A stretch of DNA of 64,000 nt. It comes from Cyanobacteria bacterium FACHB-502 (GTDB lineage Bacteria > Cyanobacteriota > Cyanobacteriia > Elainellales > Elainellaceae). This document shows, piece by piece, positions 24,979 to 34,661 of this stretch. The position numbers and the translations under genes were made by a program. The DNA is taken from NCBI GenBank assembly GCA_014695325.1, contig JACJNZ010000035.1, forward strand, positions 122,142 to 186,141. The letters run 5' to 3'. Numbering within the stretch: position 1 is the stretch's first letter; every line of letters starts with the position of its first letter. Under the pieces are notes generated by a model. That model was not told the DNA's origin, did not search any database, and saw nothing but the letters and a program-made list of their open reading frames with translations.

Positions 24979-27510
24979 ATGATGGCTGACCTGCAATTCC
25001 TGACTTCTCCCACGCCTGCCCAGTTCAGACGACCCGAAATTCTTGCTCCCGCAGGCAACTGGGAATGTGCCAAAGCTGCGGTAGAAAACGGCGCAGATGC
25101 AATTTATTTTGGGCTCGATCGGTTTAATGCGCGAATGCGGGCAGAAAACTTCACCGAGGCAGATCTGCCAGAACTGATGGCGTTTTTGCATCGGCGCGGC
25201 GTAAAGGGCTATGTGACGCTGAATACGCTGATTTTTCCACAGGAGTTACGCGAGGCAGAGCAGTATCTTCGCAGCATTATTGCCGCAGGAGTGGATGCAG
25301 CGATCGTGCAGGATGTGGGCATCTGTCGGCTGATTCGCCATTTGTCGCCCGATTTTCCGATTCATGCTTCGACGCAGATGACGGTAACAACCGCGATCGG
25401 GGTAGAGTTTGCCAGAGACCTGGGCTGCGAACTGGTGGTACTGGCGCGGGAATGTTCGCTGAAGGAAATTCGCAAGATTCAGCAGCAGCTTGGCGAAAGG
25501 CAAATCTCCCTGCCGCTGGAAGTGTTTGTGCATGGGGCACTCTGCGTTGCTTATTCAGGGCAATGCCTCACCAGCGAGGCTTTGGGTGGGCGATCGGCAA
25601 ATCGGGGCGAGTGCGCGCAAGCCTGTCGGATGCCCTACGAGCTGATTGCAGATGGAGAACAGGTGAATCTGGGCGATCGAAAATATTTGCTTAGTCCGCA
25701 GGATCTTTCGGGTCTGGAGGTACTGCCCGATCTGGTGAAAGCAGGCATCAGCAGCCTAAAGATCGAAGGACGCTTAAAAGCTCCTGAATATGTGGCAAAC
25801 GTGACGCGCACTTATCGACAGGCACTCGATCGCGTCATGGAGTCGCTTACAGAAACGCAGACTAATTTCTATTCAGATTCCGATCGCTATAACCTGGAAA
25901 TGTCTTTTTCACGTGGGCTTTCGACCGGATGGCTGCAGGGCATTAACAATCAAGAACTCGTTCACGCTCGATTCGGCAAAAAGCGCGGCGTTTATCTGGG
26001 ACAAGTGACAAAAATTCGCCCGGAGCAAATCATGCTGACGCTAGAAGCTCCCGTAAAGCCCGGAGATGGCGTGGTCTTTGATAGCGGACACCCGGAACAA
26101 AAAGAAGAAGGCGGACGCATCTATGCCGTCGAGCAGCGCGGAGCAGAGGCCATTCTTACCTTTGGGCGGAATGATTTGAACTGGCGGCGAATTCATGCAG
26201 GCGATCGACTTTGGAAAACCAGCGACCCGGAACTCGATCGGCAGCTTCGCCAAACCTATGCGGGAGAAACGCCTCGATTTCAGCGATCGATCGATCTGGA
26301 AGTGCAGGGGGAACTGGGTCGCTCGTTGACCGTAATCGCTCGTGATCAGCAGGGGCAGATTGTGCAGGTTGAGTCTGCGATGTTGCTCGTCGCTGCGGAA
26401 AAACAGCCGTTGACGCTCGATCGGCTACGCGAGCAGTTTGGGCGGTTGGGCAATACACCGTTCTGTCTAGGCGAACTGATGAGCTATCTCCAAGGCAATT
26501 TAATGCTGCCTATGAGCGAATTGAACCGCCTGCGCCGCGAGATAGTGTCTCAGCTTGAACAGCAGCGCACCCAGCCCCATCGTTGGCAGCTCAATGCTGA
26601 TCAAACGTTGTCTAATTTGTTGCTAAAGCCGATCGCAACGCCTGTGACGACTCCAACGCTGATTCCGCTGGTGCGTCGTTTGGGGCAGTTAGAGGCAGTT
26701 TTGGAATCCGGTAGCAAGCTAATTTACTGCGAACTGGAAGATCCCCACGCCTATCGTCAGGCAGTGCAGATGGTACGGAGTTTCCCAATCGCAGACTCTC
26801 CAGCAGCAAACCGCCTGCCGCCTCAGATTTTTGTCGCGCCGCCGCGAATCACAAAACCGGGAGAAAACTGGATTCTTCAGCAGGTGCGATCGTCTGAGGC
26901 AGACGGCTATCTGGTGCGAAACTATGACCACCTGAAGTATTTTGCCGACCAGCGACGGATTGGCGATTTCTCACTCAACGTGGCGAACGCGCTGACGGCA
27001 GATTACTGGATGCAATACGGTCTGGAACGGCTAACGGCTTCCTATGACCTGAATATTTCACAGCTCGAAGACCTGCTTCACACTTGCCCGCCAAACTGGC
27101 TGGAAGTGACGGTTCACCAGCACATCCCGATGTTTCACATGGAACACTGCGTCTTTTGCGCCTTTCTCTCTGAGGGAACAGATTTTACAAACTGCGGTCG
27201 TCCCTGCGAAAAAGCAGAAGTGAAGCTGCGCGACCGCGTGGGCACAGAGCATTTGCTTCAGGCAGATGCAGGCTGTCGCAACACGGTGTTTAACGGTACA
27301 GCGCAAACCGGAGCGGAATATATGCAGCGCTTGATCGGGTTGGGGGTGCGATCGTTCCGCTTGGAGTTTGTGAACGAAACACCGGATCAGGTGCGTCAGA
27401 CGATCGACTGCTATCAGCAGTTGCTTCAGGGCAAAATGACCGGGGCACAGCTCTGGCGCAAGCTTAAACTGCAAAATCGCCTGGGTGTAACTCGTGGACC
27501 TTTTGAATAG
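24979..27510 (+). CDS. U32 family peptidase-like protein with DUF3656, RlhA-type
   Basis: This 843-residue protein has the U32 (collagenase-like) barrel at the N-terminus: RPEILAPAGNWECAKAAVEN, GADAIYFGLDRFNARMRAEN and the cysteine block VHGALCVAYSGQCLTSEALG followed by NRGECAQACRMPYEL, whose Cys residues bind an Fe-S cluster in characterised relatives. The middle part corresponds to DUF3656, and a further Cys-rich segment (HMEHCVFCAFL, NCGRPCEKA) follows near residue 710. Relatives include RlhA, which hydroxylates a cytidine in 23S rRNA; peptidase activity is doubtful. ATG ATG at 24979 starts it. It is convergent with the YqeG gene. Confidence 0.86.
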   Translation: MMADLQFLTSPTPAQFRRPEILAPAGNWECAKAAVENGADAIYFGLDRFNARMRAENFTEADLPELMAFLHRRGVKGYVTLNTLIFPQELREAEQYLRSIIAAGVDAAIVQDVGICRLIRHLSPDFPIHASTQMTVTTAIGVEFARDLGCELVVLARECSLKEIRKIQQQLGERQISLPLEVFVHGALCVAYSGQCLTSEALGGRSANRGECAQACRMPYELIADGEQVNLGDRKYLLSPQDLSGLEVLPDLVKAGISSLKIEGRLKAPEYVANVTRTYRQALDRVMESLTETQTNFYSDSDRYNLEMSFSRGLSTGWLQGINNQELVHARFGKKRGVYLGQVTKIRPEQIMLTLEAPVKPGDGVVFDSGHPEQKEEGGRIYAVEQRGAEAILTFGRNDLNWRRIHAGDRLWKTSDPELDRQLRQTYAGETPRFQRSIDLEVQGELGRSLTVIARDQQGQIVQVESAMLLVAAEKQPLTLDRLREQFGRLGNTPFCLGELMSYLQGNLMLPMSELNRLRREIVSQLEQQRTQPHRWQLNADQTLSNLLLKPIATPVTTPTLIPLVRRLGQLEAVLESGSKLIYCELEDPHAYRQAVQMVRSFPIADSPAANRLPPQIFVAPPRITKPGENWILQQVRSSEADGYLVRNYDHLKYFADQRRIGDFSLNVANALTADYWMQYGLERLTASYDLNISQLEDLLHTCPPNWLEVTVHQHIPMFHMEHCVFCAFLSEGTDFTNCGRPCEKAEVKLRDRVGTEHLLQADAGCRNTVFNGTAQTGAEYMQRLIGLGVRSFRLEFVNETPDQVRQTIDCYQQLLQGKMTGAQLWRKLKLQNRLGVTRGPFE

Positions 27511-27567
27511 CGTGTTGAATAGCGTTTGATATAGCGTAAATAATGCTAAAAGAAAAACGCCAGAAAG

Positions 27568-27607
27568 TAGAACACCAGCCCTTCGGTAAGAAAGACTGGT
27601 CGTTCTA
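27568..27607. other. Long hairpin between convergent genes
   Basis: TAGAACACCAG pairs with CTGGTCGTTCTA, with one bulged base, around a 17-base loop. It lies between the U32 gene and the leftward YqeG gene and could end or protect both transcripts. No clear T-run flanks it. Confidence 0.5.
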
Positions 27608-27740
27608 TCAAAGTATTTACAGGGATTTAAGGGTTAGGGTCTTTATATTCGCTGACCCCATTTGAGCTATTCCTAGATTAGCAGGGATCAAAAAAAATAA
27701 TAGGTGACTTAACTTTTTCTTTAGCATCAACGAAGGAATA

Positions 27741-28289
27741 TTAAGACTTGTCCGAATGAGTCATGGTTTGTTGCAGTTCATGAATCGACACGCCTAGCAA
27801 TTGCGAGAACCAAACTTCCATATCTCGCACCAGATAACGCCGTTCTGCCTTCATCGGGTTCACCATCGGCTCAACCAAAATCGTAAACATTCCCAAGCGG
27901 TTACCTGCCAGCACGTCGGTAAATAGCCGATCGCCCACCATTGCCACCTGTTCGATCGGCAAATTCATCGCGGTGACTGCCTGCCGCAGCTTCCGACGAG
28001 ACGGTTTTCTGGCTCCCAGAATATAAGGAATATTGAGTGATTCTCCAATGCGGCGAATTCGGGCTTCGCTCAGGTTGTTGCTCACGAGCCAGAGCGAGGC
28101 AACCGATCGTATGCTATTCACCCACTGACACAGCTCATCTGAAGCTTCTGCCATACTCATGGGGACAAGGGTTTCGTCTACATCCAGCACTAAGCCTTGA
28201 AGCTGATGCCGCTGAAGCACTTCAGGAGTCAGTGCCAGAATCGAATTGCCCAGAATTAAATCGGGCTGCAATAATTTACCCCAGGACAT
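27741..28289 (-). CDS. YqeG family HAD-type phosphatase
   Basis: This HAD superfamily hydrolase of class IIIA has motif I VLDVDETLVPM, motif II LWLVSNNLSEARI and motif IV AMVGDRLFTDVLAGNR, with conserved Asp, Ser/Asn and Asp pair. It resembles YqeG and phosphatidylglycerophosphate phosphatases, so dephosphorylation of PGP or another small phosphate is possible. MSWGKLLQPDLIL is taken as the start (ATG 28289); the frame extends 12 codons upstream to another ATG at 28325. It is the last gene of a leftward run that includes mltG, the DUF3727 gene and ruvX. Confidence 0.86.
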   Translation of the reverse strand: MSWGKLLQPDLILGNSILALTPEVLQRHQLQGLVLDVDETLVPMSMAEASDELCQWVNSIRSVASLWLVSNNLSEARIRRIGESLNIPYILGARKPSRRKLRQAVTAMNLPIEQVAMVGDRLFTDVLAGNRLGMFTILVEPMVNPMKAERRYLVRDMEVWFSQLLGVSIHELQQTMTHSDKS

Positions 28290-28427
28290 AGTACGGGTTC
28301 CAGAAACAAAAATAGAGCAATGCAAATCACTTCAGTCAATCTAGCGCACGCCTGACCAGAACAACAGAATCAGGATTTCTCTCATCCTTCCCTTTCTTAA
28401 TCTAACGCTCTCAGGAATCTAGTTTGA

Positions 28428-29609
28428 CTAAGGGCTACTTTGAGGCTTCGTTTGAGGGCGACTTGCAGGCGAAGACAATGCCGCCGGAGCAGAATTTGCA
28501 GGTGAGGGTGAAGCCATCGGAGCAAGATTTTCTCGCCCATCGTGAATTGCTGCCTGGGCTGTTTCATGTTCTGCTAGGGTGCGGCTGAAGACGTGCGTTC
28601 CGTCGTAGCGGGCAACAAAGTACAGATACTCAGTATCCGGTGGATTGAGGGAAACTTCGAGACTGGCAACGCCCGGACTAGCGATCGGCGTCGGCGGTAA
28701 GCCAGGATTGATATAGGTATTGTAAGGAGAAGGGGTACGGACTTGATCGAGGGTCAATGGCTGGTCGGCAGTCTGGCGAATGCCCAGCCCATATTCCACG
28801 GTGGGATCGGCTCCCAGCGTCATTCCCTCCTGCAGGCGACGGGCAAACACTCCAGCGATCGTCGGGCGTTCTGAGCTAACCACCGCTTCTCTTTCAACAA
28901 TGCTGGCAAGCGTCACCCACTCTAGCAGGCTGTACTTGGTTTGCCCCTGTACCTTCTCATAAAGCGGCAGTCCGACCTGCTGAAAGCGATCGAGCATCTG
29001 GTCGATCACAAGCTGAGGCGTGAGATCCCCCCCAAACTGATAGGTATCGGGATATAGAAATCCCTCCAGATGAGGCAGATTTTCAGGCAGCCAGGGATAG
29101 CGATCGCGAGGAATTTGCTTGACCGCTTCCAGAAACGCCGGGGCTGAGAAATAACCCTGCTCCTCAAAATAGGCTGCCATTTGCTGTATTGACCAGCCTT
29201 CGGGAATCGTGTAGCTGCTCTGCACCACATCGCCCCGCCAGAGCTGGTCAGCGATCGCCGTCATGGCCTGGTCGGTAGATAGCTCATAAGTCCCAGCCTG
29301 GAAGCTGCCCGTTTTGTCCTGCTGGCTCAGCCATCGTGACCAGAGGTTCCAGGCAGTCAGCGATCGAATCAGCCCGGCAGCGTGGAGGTCTTCTCCGATT
29401 TGTTGCGCTGAGGTTCCTTCAGGAATTTGAATTTGAACGGTTTGGGGCTTACTAGAGTCAGGCTTCGCAGCAGTTCCAGACTGAGTTCCGACAGGGGGCG
29501 CACTTGCCCAGCTCCACCATGACCATCCTTGCCATGCACCAATTCCTAGAACGATCGGCAATAGCAGTAAGTAGAACAACACCCTAGGAATGCGGGAAGC
29601 CTTGACCAT
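28428..29609 (-). CDS. mltG: Endolytic murein transglycosylase MltG
   Basis: MltG cuts glycan strands of nascent peptidoglycan at the outer face of the cytoplasmic membrane and may set strand length. A single N-terminal transmembrane helix (VLFYLLLLPIVLGIGAW) is followed by a LysM-like segment (IPEGTSAQQIGEDLHAAGLI) and the YceG domain. The catalytic Glu lies in TLASIVEREAVV, followed by GVFARRLQEGMTLGADPTVE and SPYNTYINPGLPPTPI, all family hallmarks. The C-terminus is a Pro/Ala/Ser tail. It lies 3 bases after the DUF3727 gene, which indicates one operon. Confidence 0.94.
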   Translation of the reverse strand: MVKASRIPRVLFYLLLLPIVLGIGAWQGWSWWSWASAPPVGTQSGTAAKPDSSKPQTVQIQIPEGTSAQQIGEDLHAAGLIRSLTAWNLWSRWLSQQDKTGSFQAGTYELSTDQAMTAIADQLWRGDVVQSSYTIPEGWSIQQMAAYFEEQGYFSAPAFLEAVKQIPRDRYPWLPENLPHLEGFLYPDTYQFGGDLTPQLVIDQMLDRFQQVGLPLYEKVQGQTKYSLLEWVTLASIVEREAVVSSERPTIAGVFARRLQEGMTLGADPTVEYGLGIRQTADQPLTLDQVRTPSPYNTYINPGLPPTPIASPGVASLEVSLNPPDTEYLYFVARYDGTHVFSRTLAEHETAQAAIHDGRENLAPMASPSPANSAPAALSSPASRPQTKPQSSP

Positions 29610-29612
29610 GCG

Positions 29613-30209
29613 TTAATTTAGCTCCTCATCGTCAAATTCATCGGCAAGCTGTTCCAGCTCAAGCTGCATCTCCTTGAATTCGTCGAGTTGCTGGAGCGCA
29701 ACCAGTTCATCAGGGGTCAGCAGTTCAGGCTGTCCGGCAGCGTTGAGGCGAGCGATAAACAGGAAAGGATCGAGCGGGGTACAGACCACATACTCTTGCT
29801 CTTCATGGAAGAACGAAGCAAGCTGCTGGAACTGCTCCATGTTGACCTGACCCTCATCGCCTTCAATATCCAGCGTAATCACGTCTTCCTCACTAAACTC
29901 CGGTAGATTACCGCTTGCAATCAGTGACAGGGCAGTCCGATGCAGGGTTAAATCTTGCTCTGCTAAAACTGCTTTTGCCGTGGGCATGATTTCGTCTAGC
30001 TCGGCATCGTCCACATCTAGCAGCATTTCGTCTTCTTCTTCTTCCTCATCCCCCACCCAGGCAAAAATTTCAACGGGGGCATCTACCGGACGCAGCAGCA
30101 CATACTCTTTGCCCTTTGCATTGAGCGATCGCTCGACGTAGCAAAGTACGGGCTGTCCGTCTTCATCCAGTAGATTTAGTGTAGGTACATCGTCCATTTC
30201 AAGTTCCAA
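29613..30209 (-). CDS. DUF3727 / DUF1292-like acidic protein
   Basis: This strongly acidic 198-residue protein contains LNLLDEDGQPVLCYVERSL and KEYVLLRPVDAPVEIF, then a poly-Glu/Asp stretch and a second half with QEYVVCTPLDPFLFIARLN. The pattern marks the DUF3727 family of cyanobacteria and plastids. No catalytic motif is visible and no role is known to me. The stop lies 3 bases before the mltG ATG, so the two are translationally coupled. ruvX lies about 130 bases upstream on the same strand. Confidence 0.84.
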   Translation of the reverse strand: MELEMDDVPTLNLLDEDGQPVLCYVERSLNAKGKEYVLLRPVDAPVEIFAWVGDEEEEEDEMLLDVDDAELDEIMPTAKAVLAEQDLTLHRTALSLIASGNLPEFSEEDVITLDIEGDEGQVNMEQFQQLASFFHEEQEYVVCTPLDPFLFIARLNAAGQPELLTPDELVALQQLDEFKEMQLELEQLADEFDDEELN

Positions 30210-30337
30210 TTTGAATCCAATTTGAGCGTTTGCTTAACTTCTACTCTTTATCCCTTCTCCTTATACCTTTCTGAGGTTAGGTCTTGCGTCAAATTCTGCC
30301 TGAACAAGAGATAAAAGCAGAAAAAATGCGAAGGTTT

Positions 30338-30802
30338 TTAATCTTGATCCAATTCAAGGGAGTTAAGGGAGTTTCTTTTTTGGCTGCGGCGAATATCGAG
30401 CCACTGTTGCAGGATGATAGCCGCTGCTTTGCGATCGATCAAGCCTTTGTTGCGAGAAAAATCTTGTCGCTCGGCGCGTAATAGCTCTTCTGCCTGTACT
30501 GAAGTCAGACGCTCATCGACAAATTCAATGGGCAAATTGAGGGCAGCAGAGAGGCGAGCGGCGAATTTTTGCACCTGCTTTGCCTGCGCTCCCAGGCTGC
30601 CGTCCATATTGTAAGGCAAGCCAATTATCAGAAGCTGTACCTCCCGCTCTAGTACCAGCTTTTGAAGCCGTGCCACATCCTCCGCAAACGAGCGGCGATC
30701 GATCGTGGTCAAGCCGGTTGCAATCAGTCCAGTTCCGTCACAGCCTGCAACCCCGATTCGCTTTCTGCCCAGATCCAGCCCTAGTGCGGAAATTCGCTGC
30801 AT
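30338..30802 (-). CDS. ruvX: RuvX/YqgF RNase H-fold nuclease
   Basis: YqgF/RuvX has an RNase H fold and acts on nucleic-acid substrates; roles in Holliday-junction resolution and 16S rRNA maturation have been proposed. Motifs: ALGLDLGRKRIGVAGCDGTG with the first catalytic Asp, LIIGLPYNMDGSLGAQAKQV, and FVDERLTSVQAEELL. At 154 residues it is normal size. It follows the double-GNAT gene with about 65 bases between and precedes the DUF3727 gene. Confidence 0.93.
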   Translation of the reverse strand: MQRISALGLDLGRKRIGVAGCDGTGLIATGLTTIDRRSFAEDVARLQKLVLEREVQLLIIGLPYNMDGSLGAQAKQVQKFAARLSAALNLPIEFVDERLTSVQAEELLRAERQDFSRNKGLIDRKAAAIILQQWLDIRRSQKRNSLNSLELDQD

Positions 30803-30868
30803 AAAAGGGAGCCGAGGAAAGAGGGATCAGGGAAGCAAAGGCGTTCTTCGAGGTACTTTCAGAAACAT

Positions 30869-32062
30869 TCAGGAATTTTCAGGCGGGTTCGTGTTCCCGG
30901 GATCAAGCGGCGGTGTGTCAGATTTTTCGGATGCTTGAGGACGGATCGAATCCAGCAGCGAAAACCGACCGGGAATGGGCTGACGGGCAGGCTGGAATCC
31001 TTGCAGCACTTCAGAGAGCTGGAGTCCTTCTAGCGAGAAGCGAGACTCTCGCAGCTTGTGCCAGACCGATCGCGACATCATCAGCGTATGCTCGATCCGG
31101 GTTGCACCAATGCGCTCCAGGAAGGCTTCCCGCTCTGGCTGATAGTCAGTCGAAGCAACTCGCATTGTTTGAACGGGCAGGTCGCGCACCACTCTTGCCA
31201 TCTGAGCAAACAGTTCGGGATAGAGCCAGGTGTACGCCGGATGAACCGTAATATCTGCTACATGGGGACGATGACCGTGACGGCAAAGCTGAAGCTCGTA
31301 ATAGCCGATCGCCGCTTTGCGCTGAGACTCAAACACATAACCTCGCGCCTGCTCAGACTGGTGCATCCAGTGGTGCATCTGACGCAGCATCGATCCCATT
31401 AGCCCGCTCTTGAAGTCGGTGACGTGGCGATCGAACACTTGGCGCACCAAGGGCGGCATGGAAACCGTATCAAGCTGGTGCAGCAGCGTAGCATCGGCGT
31501 TGCCTACCGGAAGCAAATTGGGCAGATCGTGCTTGCGTTCTGCAAGTGCCTGCAAGAGCTCTGGGGAAAGCTCCCAGTAAGTGAGGTGTGCCAGAGTCTG
31601 AAAGCCATTTTGTCGATATAGGGCAAGGGTTTCGCTATCGTTCACATTGACTTCAATGATCCAGGTTCGCGCTTCCCAGATCGTCTGAAAGCAGTGGCGT
31701 AAAAGCTGAGAGCCCACATCCATTGCCAAGGTTTGCCCGCCCAGGGTCGATCGATCAACCCAGACCTGATCGACTTTCCACGTACTGCGGGTCCGATTAA
31801 AGGGCGACACCTGCACCATGCCGCATAGCTGCCCGTCCTGCTCAGCGACGTAAGCCGAAATCGAATGCTGAAACGGGTTTGGGAACAAACTGAGGCATTT
31901 AAGCAGCCCATACCACCGCCACAACTGCTGCAATCGCTGCGTTGCTTCAGTCGAGGTCGCTGTGTTCGTTTCCGCAGCACCCATCATCCGGGTGATTGCT
32001 TCCAGATCGCGATACTGAAAGGCACGGATCGTCACGTTAGTTTGGGGAGGGGCAGAAGTCAT
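30869..32062 (-). CDS. GNAT acetyltransferase-like protein with two GNAT regions
   Basis: The first about 170 residues form a GNAT domain: VTIRAFQYRDLEAITRMM at the N-terminus, SAYVAEQDGQLCGMVQVSPF and a long central strand pair, then NDSETLALYRQNGFQTL. The second half repeats a weaker GNAT-like pattern (AAIGYYELQL, HPAYTWLYPELFAQM) ending with LERIGATRIE. Such tandem forms are common in cyanobacteria and their substrate is unknown. It is followed by ruvX on the same strand and preceded by the CofE-like gene 33 bases away, which suggests co-transcription. Confidence 0.78.
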   Translation of the reverse strand: MTSAPPQTNVTIRAFQYRDLEAITRMMGAAETNTATSTEATQRLQQLWRWYGLLKCLSLFPNPFQHSISAYVAEQDGQLCGMVQVSPFNRTRSTWKVDQVWVDRSTLGGQTLAMDVGSQLLRHCFQTIWEARTWIIEVNVNDSETLALYRQNGFQTLAHLTYWELSPELLQALAERKHDLPNLLPVGNADATLLHQLDTVSMPPLVRQVFDRHVTDFKSGLMGSMLRQMHHWMHQSEQARGYVFESQRKAAIGYYELQLCRHGHRPHVADITVHPAYTWLYPELFAQMARVVRDLPVQTMRVASTDYQPEREAFLERIGATRIEHTLMMSRSVWHKLRESRFSLEGLQLSEVLQGFQPARQPIPGRFSLLDSIRPQASEKSDTPPLDPGNTNPPENS

Positions 32063-32095
32063 AGGTCACAGGGAAGCATGATTAGCTTTTGGGCA

Positions 32096-33271
32096 TTAAC
32101 CTGTTGGACGAATTAGCACGATCGGCGTTTGTTCGTCAGCATTTCCGGCTGGATTGTGGAGCAATGCCTGATTCAGCAGATCACTTGACAATCCAGGCGT
32201 CATTGCCAATATCTTAACTGCTTTCAAGTCGTTCACGTCTACGATCGCCGCCTGAAGCCCAGTTTCTTGGTAGATTCGCTCTACCACCTGCTGCGGACGA
32301 TCGGGTCCAAGCACAATAAATTGATCGTAGGGCGGCAGCGTTCCGGTCACGTCATCAATCAGACGGGCTTGCTCCCCTGCCCATTGGTAGAACATTCCCG
32401 GTTTTTTAAAGACGGCTTTGGCGATCGAGCCGCCGATAAAGGCAAACAGCACGCGCCACGGTCCCACAATATCTACGAGGGTTTGCATGCCGCAAGCGGT
32501 TGCCAGACTGGAGGTAGGCATAAAGAAATAGCAGATGCGACGCGCCCCCCAGCCCGGTTTAATCTCGGTGGGATGCCGGAACCGACCCTGCATGAGGGCA
32601 ACGGGCGTTTCGCCGATCGTGACGACGTCGCCATCTTGTGCATGAGGCATAACGTACCGCTTCACAATCTCCACTGGATCATCCAGGTGAGTCAGCAGGT
32701 GAGTTCGTATCGGTAAAACGTCAGCGCGGGTCGTCGGTCGCCACCGTCTCGGCTCATCGACATTGGGGAAGCTGAGCGGCACAATAATATGTTTGACTTT
32801 GGGAATCCGTCCCTGAGGCCCGTAGGTAATGTAGTGAACCCGTACCCAAACCGACTGAAGCTCAGTTAATTTCTTACCGCGAAGGTCGATCGCAATTTCT
32901 GCCTTAGTGGGCTTCCGCTTCACAATATAACCAAACCAGTAGCCATCTGGACGGGCAGGGGCATCAGGATGGCGGGGCGTCACGCGAATTTCAGTCGTAA
33001 TTCCTTCCAGGCTTCCCTTCGAGAGCAGGGTTGCCTCCGCCCAGAGCTGCGGAACCATGATTTCCAGTGTTTTGGTCTGGTTAATCAGCTCTATCTCGCC
33101 GATCGCCAAATAATGATCCGGCTCATAAATCGGCAAATTCCATTCCCCGGCAGTCACCTCTAAGCGGTTGCCTGGACGCTGACGATATTTCGCCTCGAAC
33201 GCAATCAGCCCCAGCAGGACTAAACCGACTACGACGGCAAGACCAACTCCAATCATTCCGGCGATCGACAC
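32096..33271 (-). CDS. CofE-like (F420-0 gamma-glutamyl ligase family) membrane-anchored protein
   Basis: The 391-residue protein starts with one transmembrane helix (GMIGVGLAVVVGLVLLGLIAF). Residues about 25-160 are a cyanobacterial extension. From about 180 (RADVLPIRTHLLTHLDDPVE) it resembles the CofE ligase family, with DGDVVTIGETPVALMQGR and GGSIAKAVFKKPGMFYQWAG. Cyanobacteria do not usually make F420 by the actinobacterial route, so the real substrate is uncertain. It is the first gene of the leftward run toward ruvX and mltG and is divergent from cruF. Confidence 0.75.
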   Translation of the reverse strand: MSIAGMIGVGLAVVVGLVLLGLIAFEAKYRQRPGNRLEVTAGEWNLPIYEPDHYLAIGEIELINQTKTLEIMVPQLWAEATLLSKGSLEGITTEIRVTPRHPDAPARPDGYWFGYIVKRKPTKAEIAIDLRGKKLTELQSVWVRVHYITYGPQGRIPKVKHIIVPLSFPNVDEPRRWRPTTRADVLPIRTHLLTHLDDPVEIVKRYVMPHAQDGDVVTIGETPVALMQGRFRHPTEIKPGWGARRICYFFMPTSSLATACGMQTLVDIVGPWRVLFAFIGGSIAKAVFKKPGMFYQWAGEQARLIDDVTGTLPPYDQFIVLGPDRPQQVVERIYQETGLQAAIVDVNDLKAVKILAMTPGLSSDLLNQALLHNPAGNADEQTPIVLIRPTG

Positions 33272-33539
33272 AGTATTTGATTCCGCTTCTATTGCTTAAA
33301 AATGTTCATTATGCAGTCTAATCGACTTTGGACATCCCACCACGAATTCTCACGCCGCACCAAAATCCTGATTAATCCTTATCCCCCCAACTCCCTAACT
33401 CGCCATCCCCCTGATCCCAATCTTTTTCTGCTAATTTACAGCCTGACTTCTTTTACAGTAGTATCGTGAGACAGATTAAATTTTGTAAATTTCACTAATT
33501 AGTCTGGACTTGTGAGTGTCTACGCACGGGGAGCCTGAG

Positions 33540-34457
33540 ATGAGTGTATTGGAGCGGATCGAGCGGTATTGCTTGATTGGACATTTGGTGTCGATGGCAT
33601 TTGGACTGGCAGGAATCCTGCTCGTCATGCCCCACCCTGAATTTTTAGCTTATCTGCCTGCGGGTCAAACTATGTATGCCTGGAGCTTGGCGGGCGGCGG
33701 CGTTTTGTACATGGTGCTGGCAACGATCGCGGTAGCAGTCTATGCTTGTCGCATGTTAGGTCTACGAAACCTGCTGACGTTTATGATCCCGGCAGTGTCC
33801 ATCTCCCTAACCAGCGAACTGATGGGAACCAGCACAGGTTTTCCCTTCGGGCACTACAGCTATCTCAGCGGCTTGGGCTACAAGATTAGTGGACTGGTTC
33901 CGTTTACAATTCCCCTCTCCTGGTTTTATCTTGGCTTCTCGGCATACGTGCTGGCACGGGCAGGCTTAAGCGTCGCCAAGTCCGGCAAGCTGGGCTGGCT
34001 GGGGCAGATTGGTGCCGTGGTTCTGGGTTCGCTAATGCTCACTTCCTGGGATTTTGTGCTTGACCCGGCAATGAGCCAGGCTGCTCTCCCCTTCTGGTAC
34101 TGGCACACCCCCGGCGCATTTTTTGGAATGCCTTATCAAAACTTTGCGGGCTGGTTTGGCACAGGGGTCGTTTATATTACTGTGGCTGCTTTCCTCTGGC
34201 GTCAGCAAACCATCTCGATCGATCGTCAGGAACTTGGACTTCCGCTTGTGGTCTATCTCGGCAACTTTGTGTTTGCTGCGGTGCTCAGCATTGGGGCAGG
34301 CTTCTGGATTCCGCTGGGTCTGGGATTACTGACGGGGGTGGCTCCGGCGGTCGTTTGCTGGTGGCTGGCTCAGCGTGGAGGCGATCGCGCGATTGCGTCT
34401 CTTTCCCTGGCTGACAGCGTGAGTAATCCGACTCCGGTTGCCGTTACATCCAAATAG
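33540..34457 (+). CDS. cruF: Carotenoid 1',2'-hydratase CruF
   Basis: CruF adds water to the psi-end of gamma-carotene or lycopene derivatives, the first step to myxol and related glycosides in cyanobacteria. The protein is multi-spanning with family blocks ISLTSELMGTSTGFPFGHYS, VPFTIPLSWFYLGFSAYVLA and LTSWDFVLDPAMSQ with a conserved Trp-Asp, then FWYWHTPGAFFGMPYQNFAG. ATG 33540 is chosen because GGGGAG stands 7 bases before it; a GTG at 33516 is also in frame. The 2'-O-glycosyltransferase cruG follows on the same strand. Confidence 0.92.
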   Translation: MSVLERIERYCLIGHLVSMAFGLAGILLVMPHPEFLAYLPAGQTMYAWSLAGGGVLYMVLATIAVAVYACRMLGLRNLLTFMIPAVSISLTSELMGTSTGFPFGHYSYLSGLGYKISGLVPFTIPLSWFYLGFSAYVLARAGLSVAKSGKLGWLGQIGAVVLGSLMLTSWDFVLDPAMSQAALPFWYWHTPGAFFGMPYQNFAGWFGTGVVYITVAAFLWRQQTISIDRQELGLPLVVYLGNFVFAAVLSIGAGFWIPLGLGLLTGVAPAVVCWWLAQRGGDRAIASLSLADSVSNPTPVAVTSK

Positions 34458-34661
34458 CTCAATTTCGAGTAAAGGCTGTGGACGGATCGCCGAATCGTCT
34501 TTGAACGCAGCCTTTCGATGTCAAAATGAGCAGTGGGGAAACTTCCTCATTGCTTTTTTATTCGCCTTTTTTCCTCATCGATTCCGATCGCAAACGCTGA
34601 AACTGTGCAAACTCTACTGCTTTTTGACTTTCTCCCTGGTGCAGATCCTCGCTCTGGCTGG

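Noticed and set aside
32096..33271. Evidence for coenzyme F420 synthesis
   Set aside because: The CofE-like similarity covers only part of the protein and no other F420 genes are present, so the pathway cannot be claimed.
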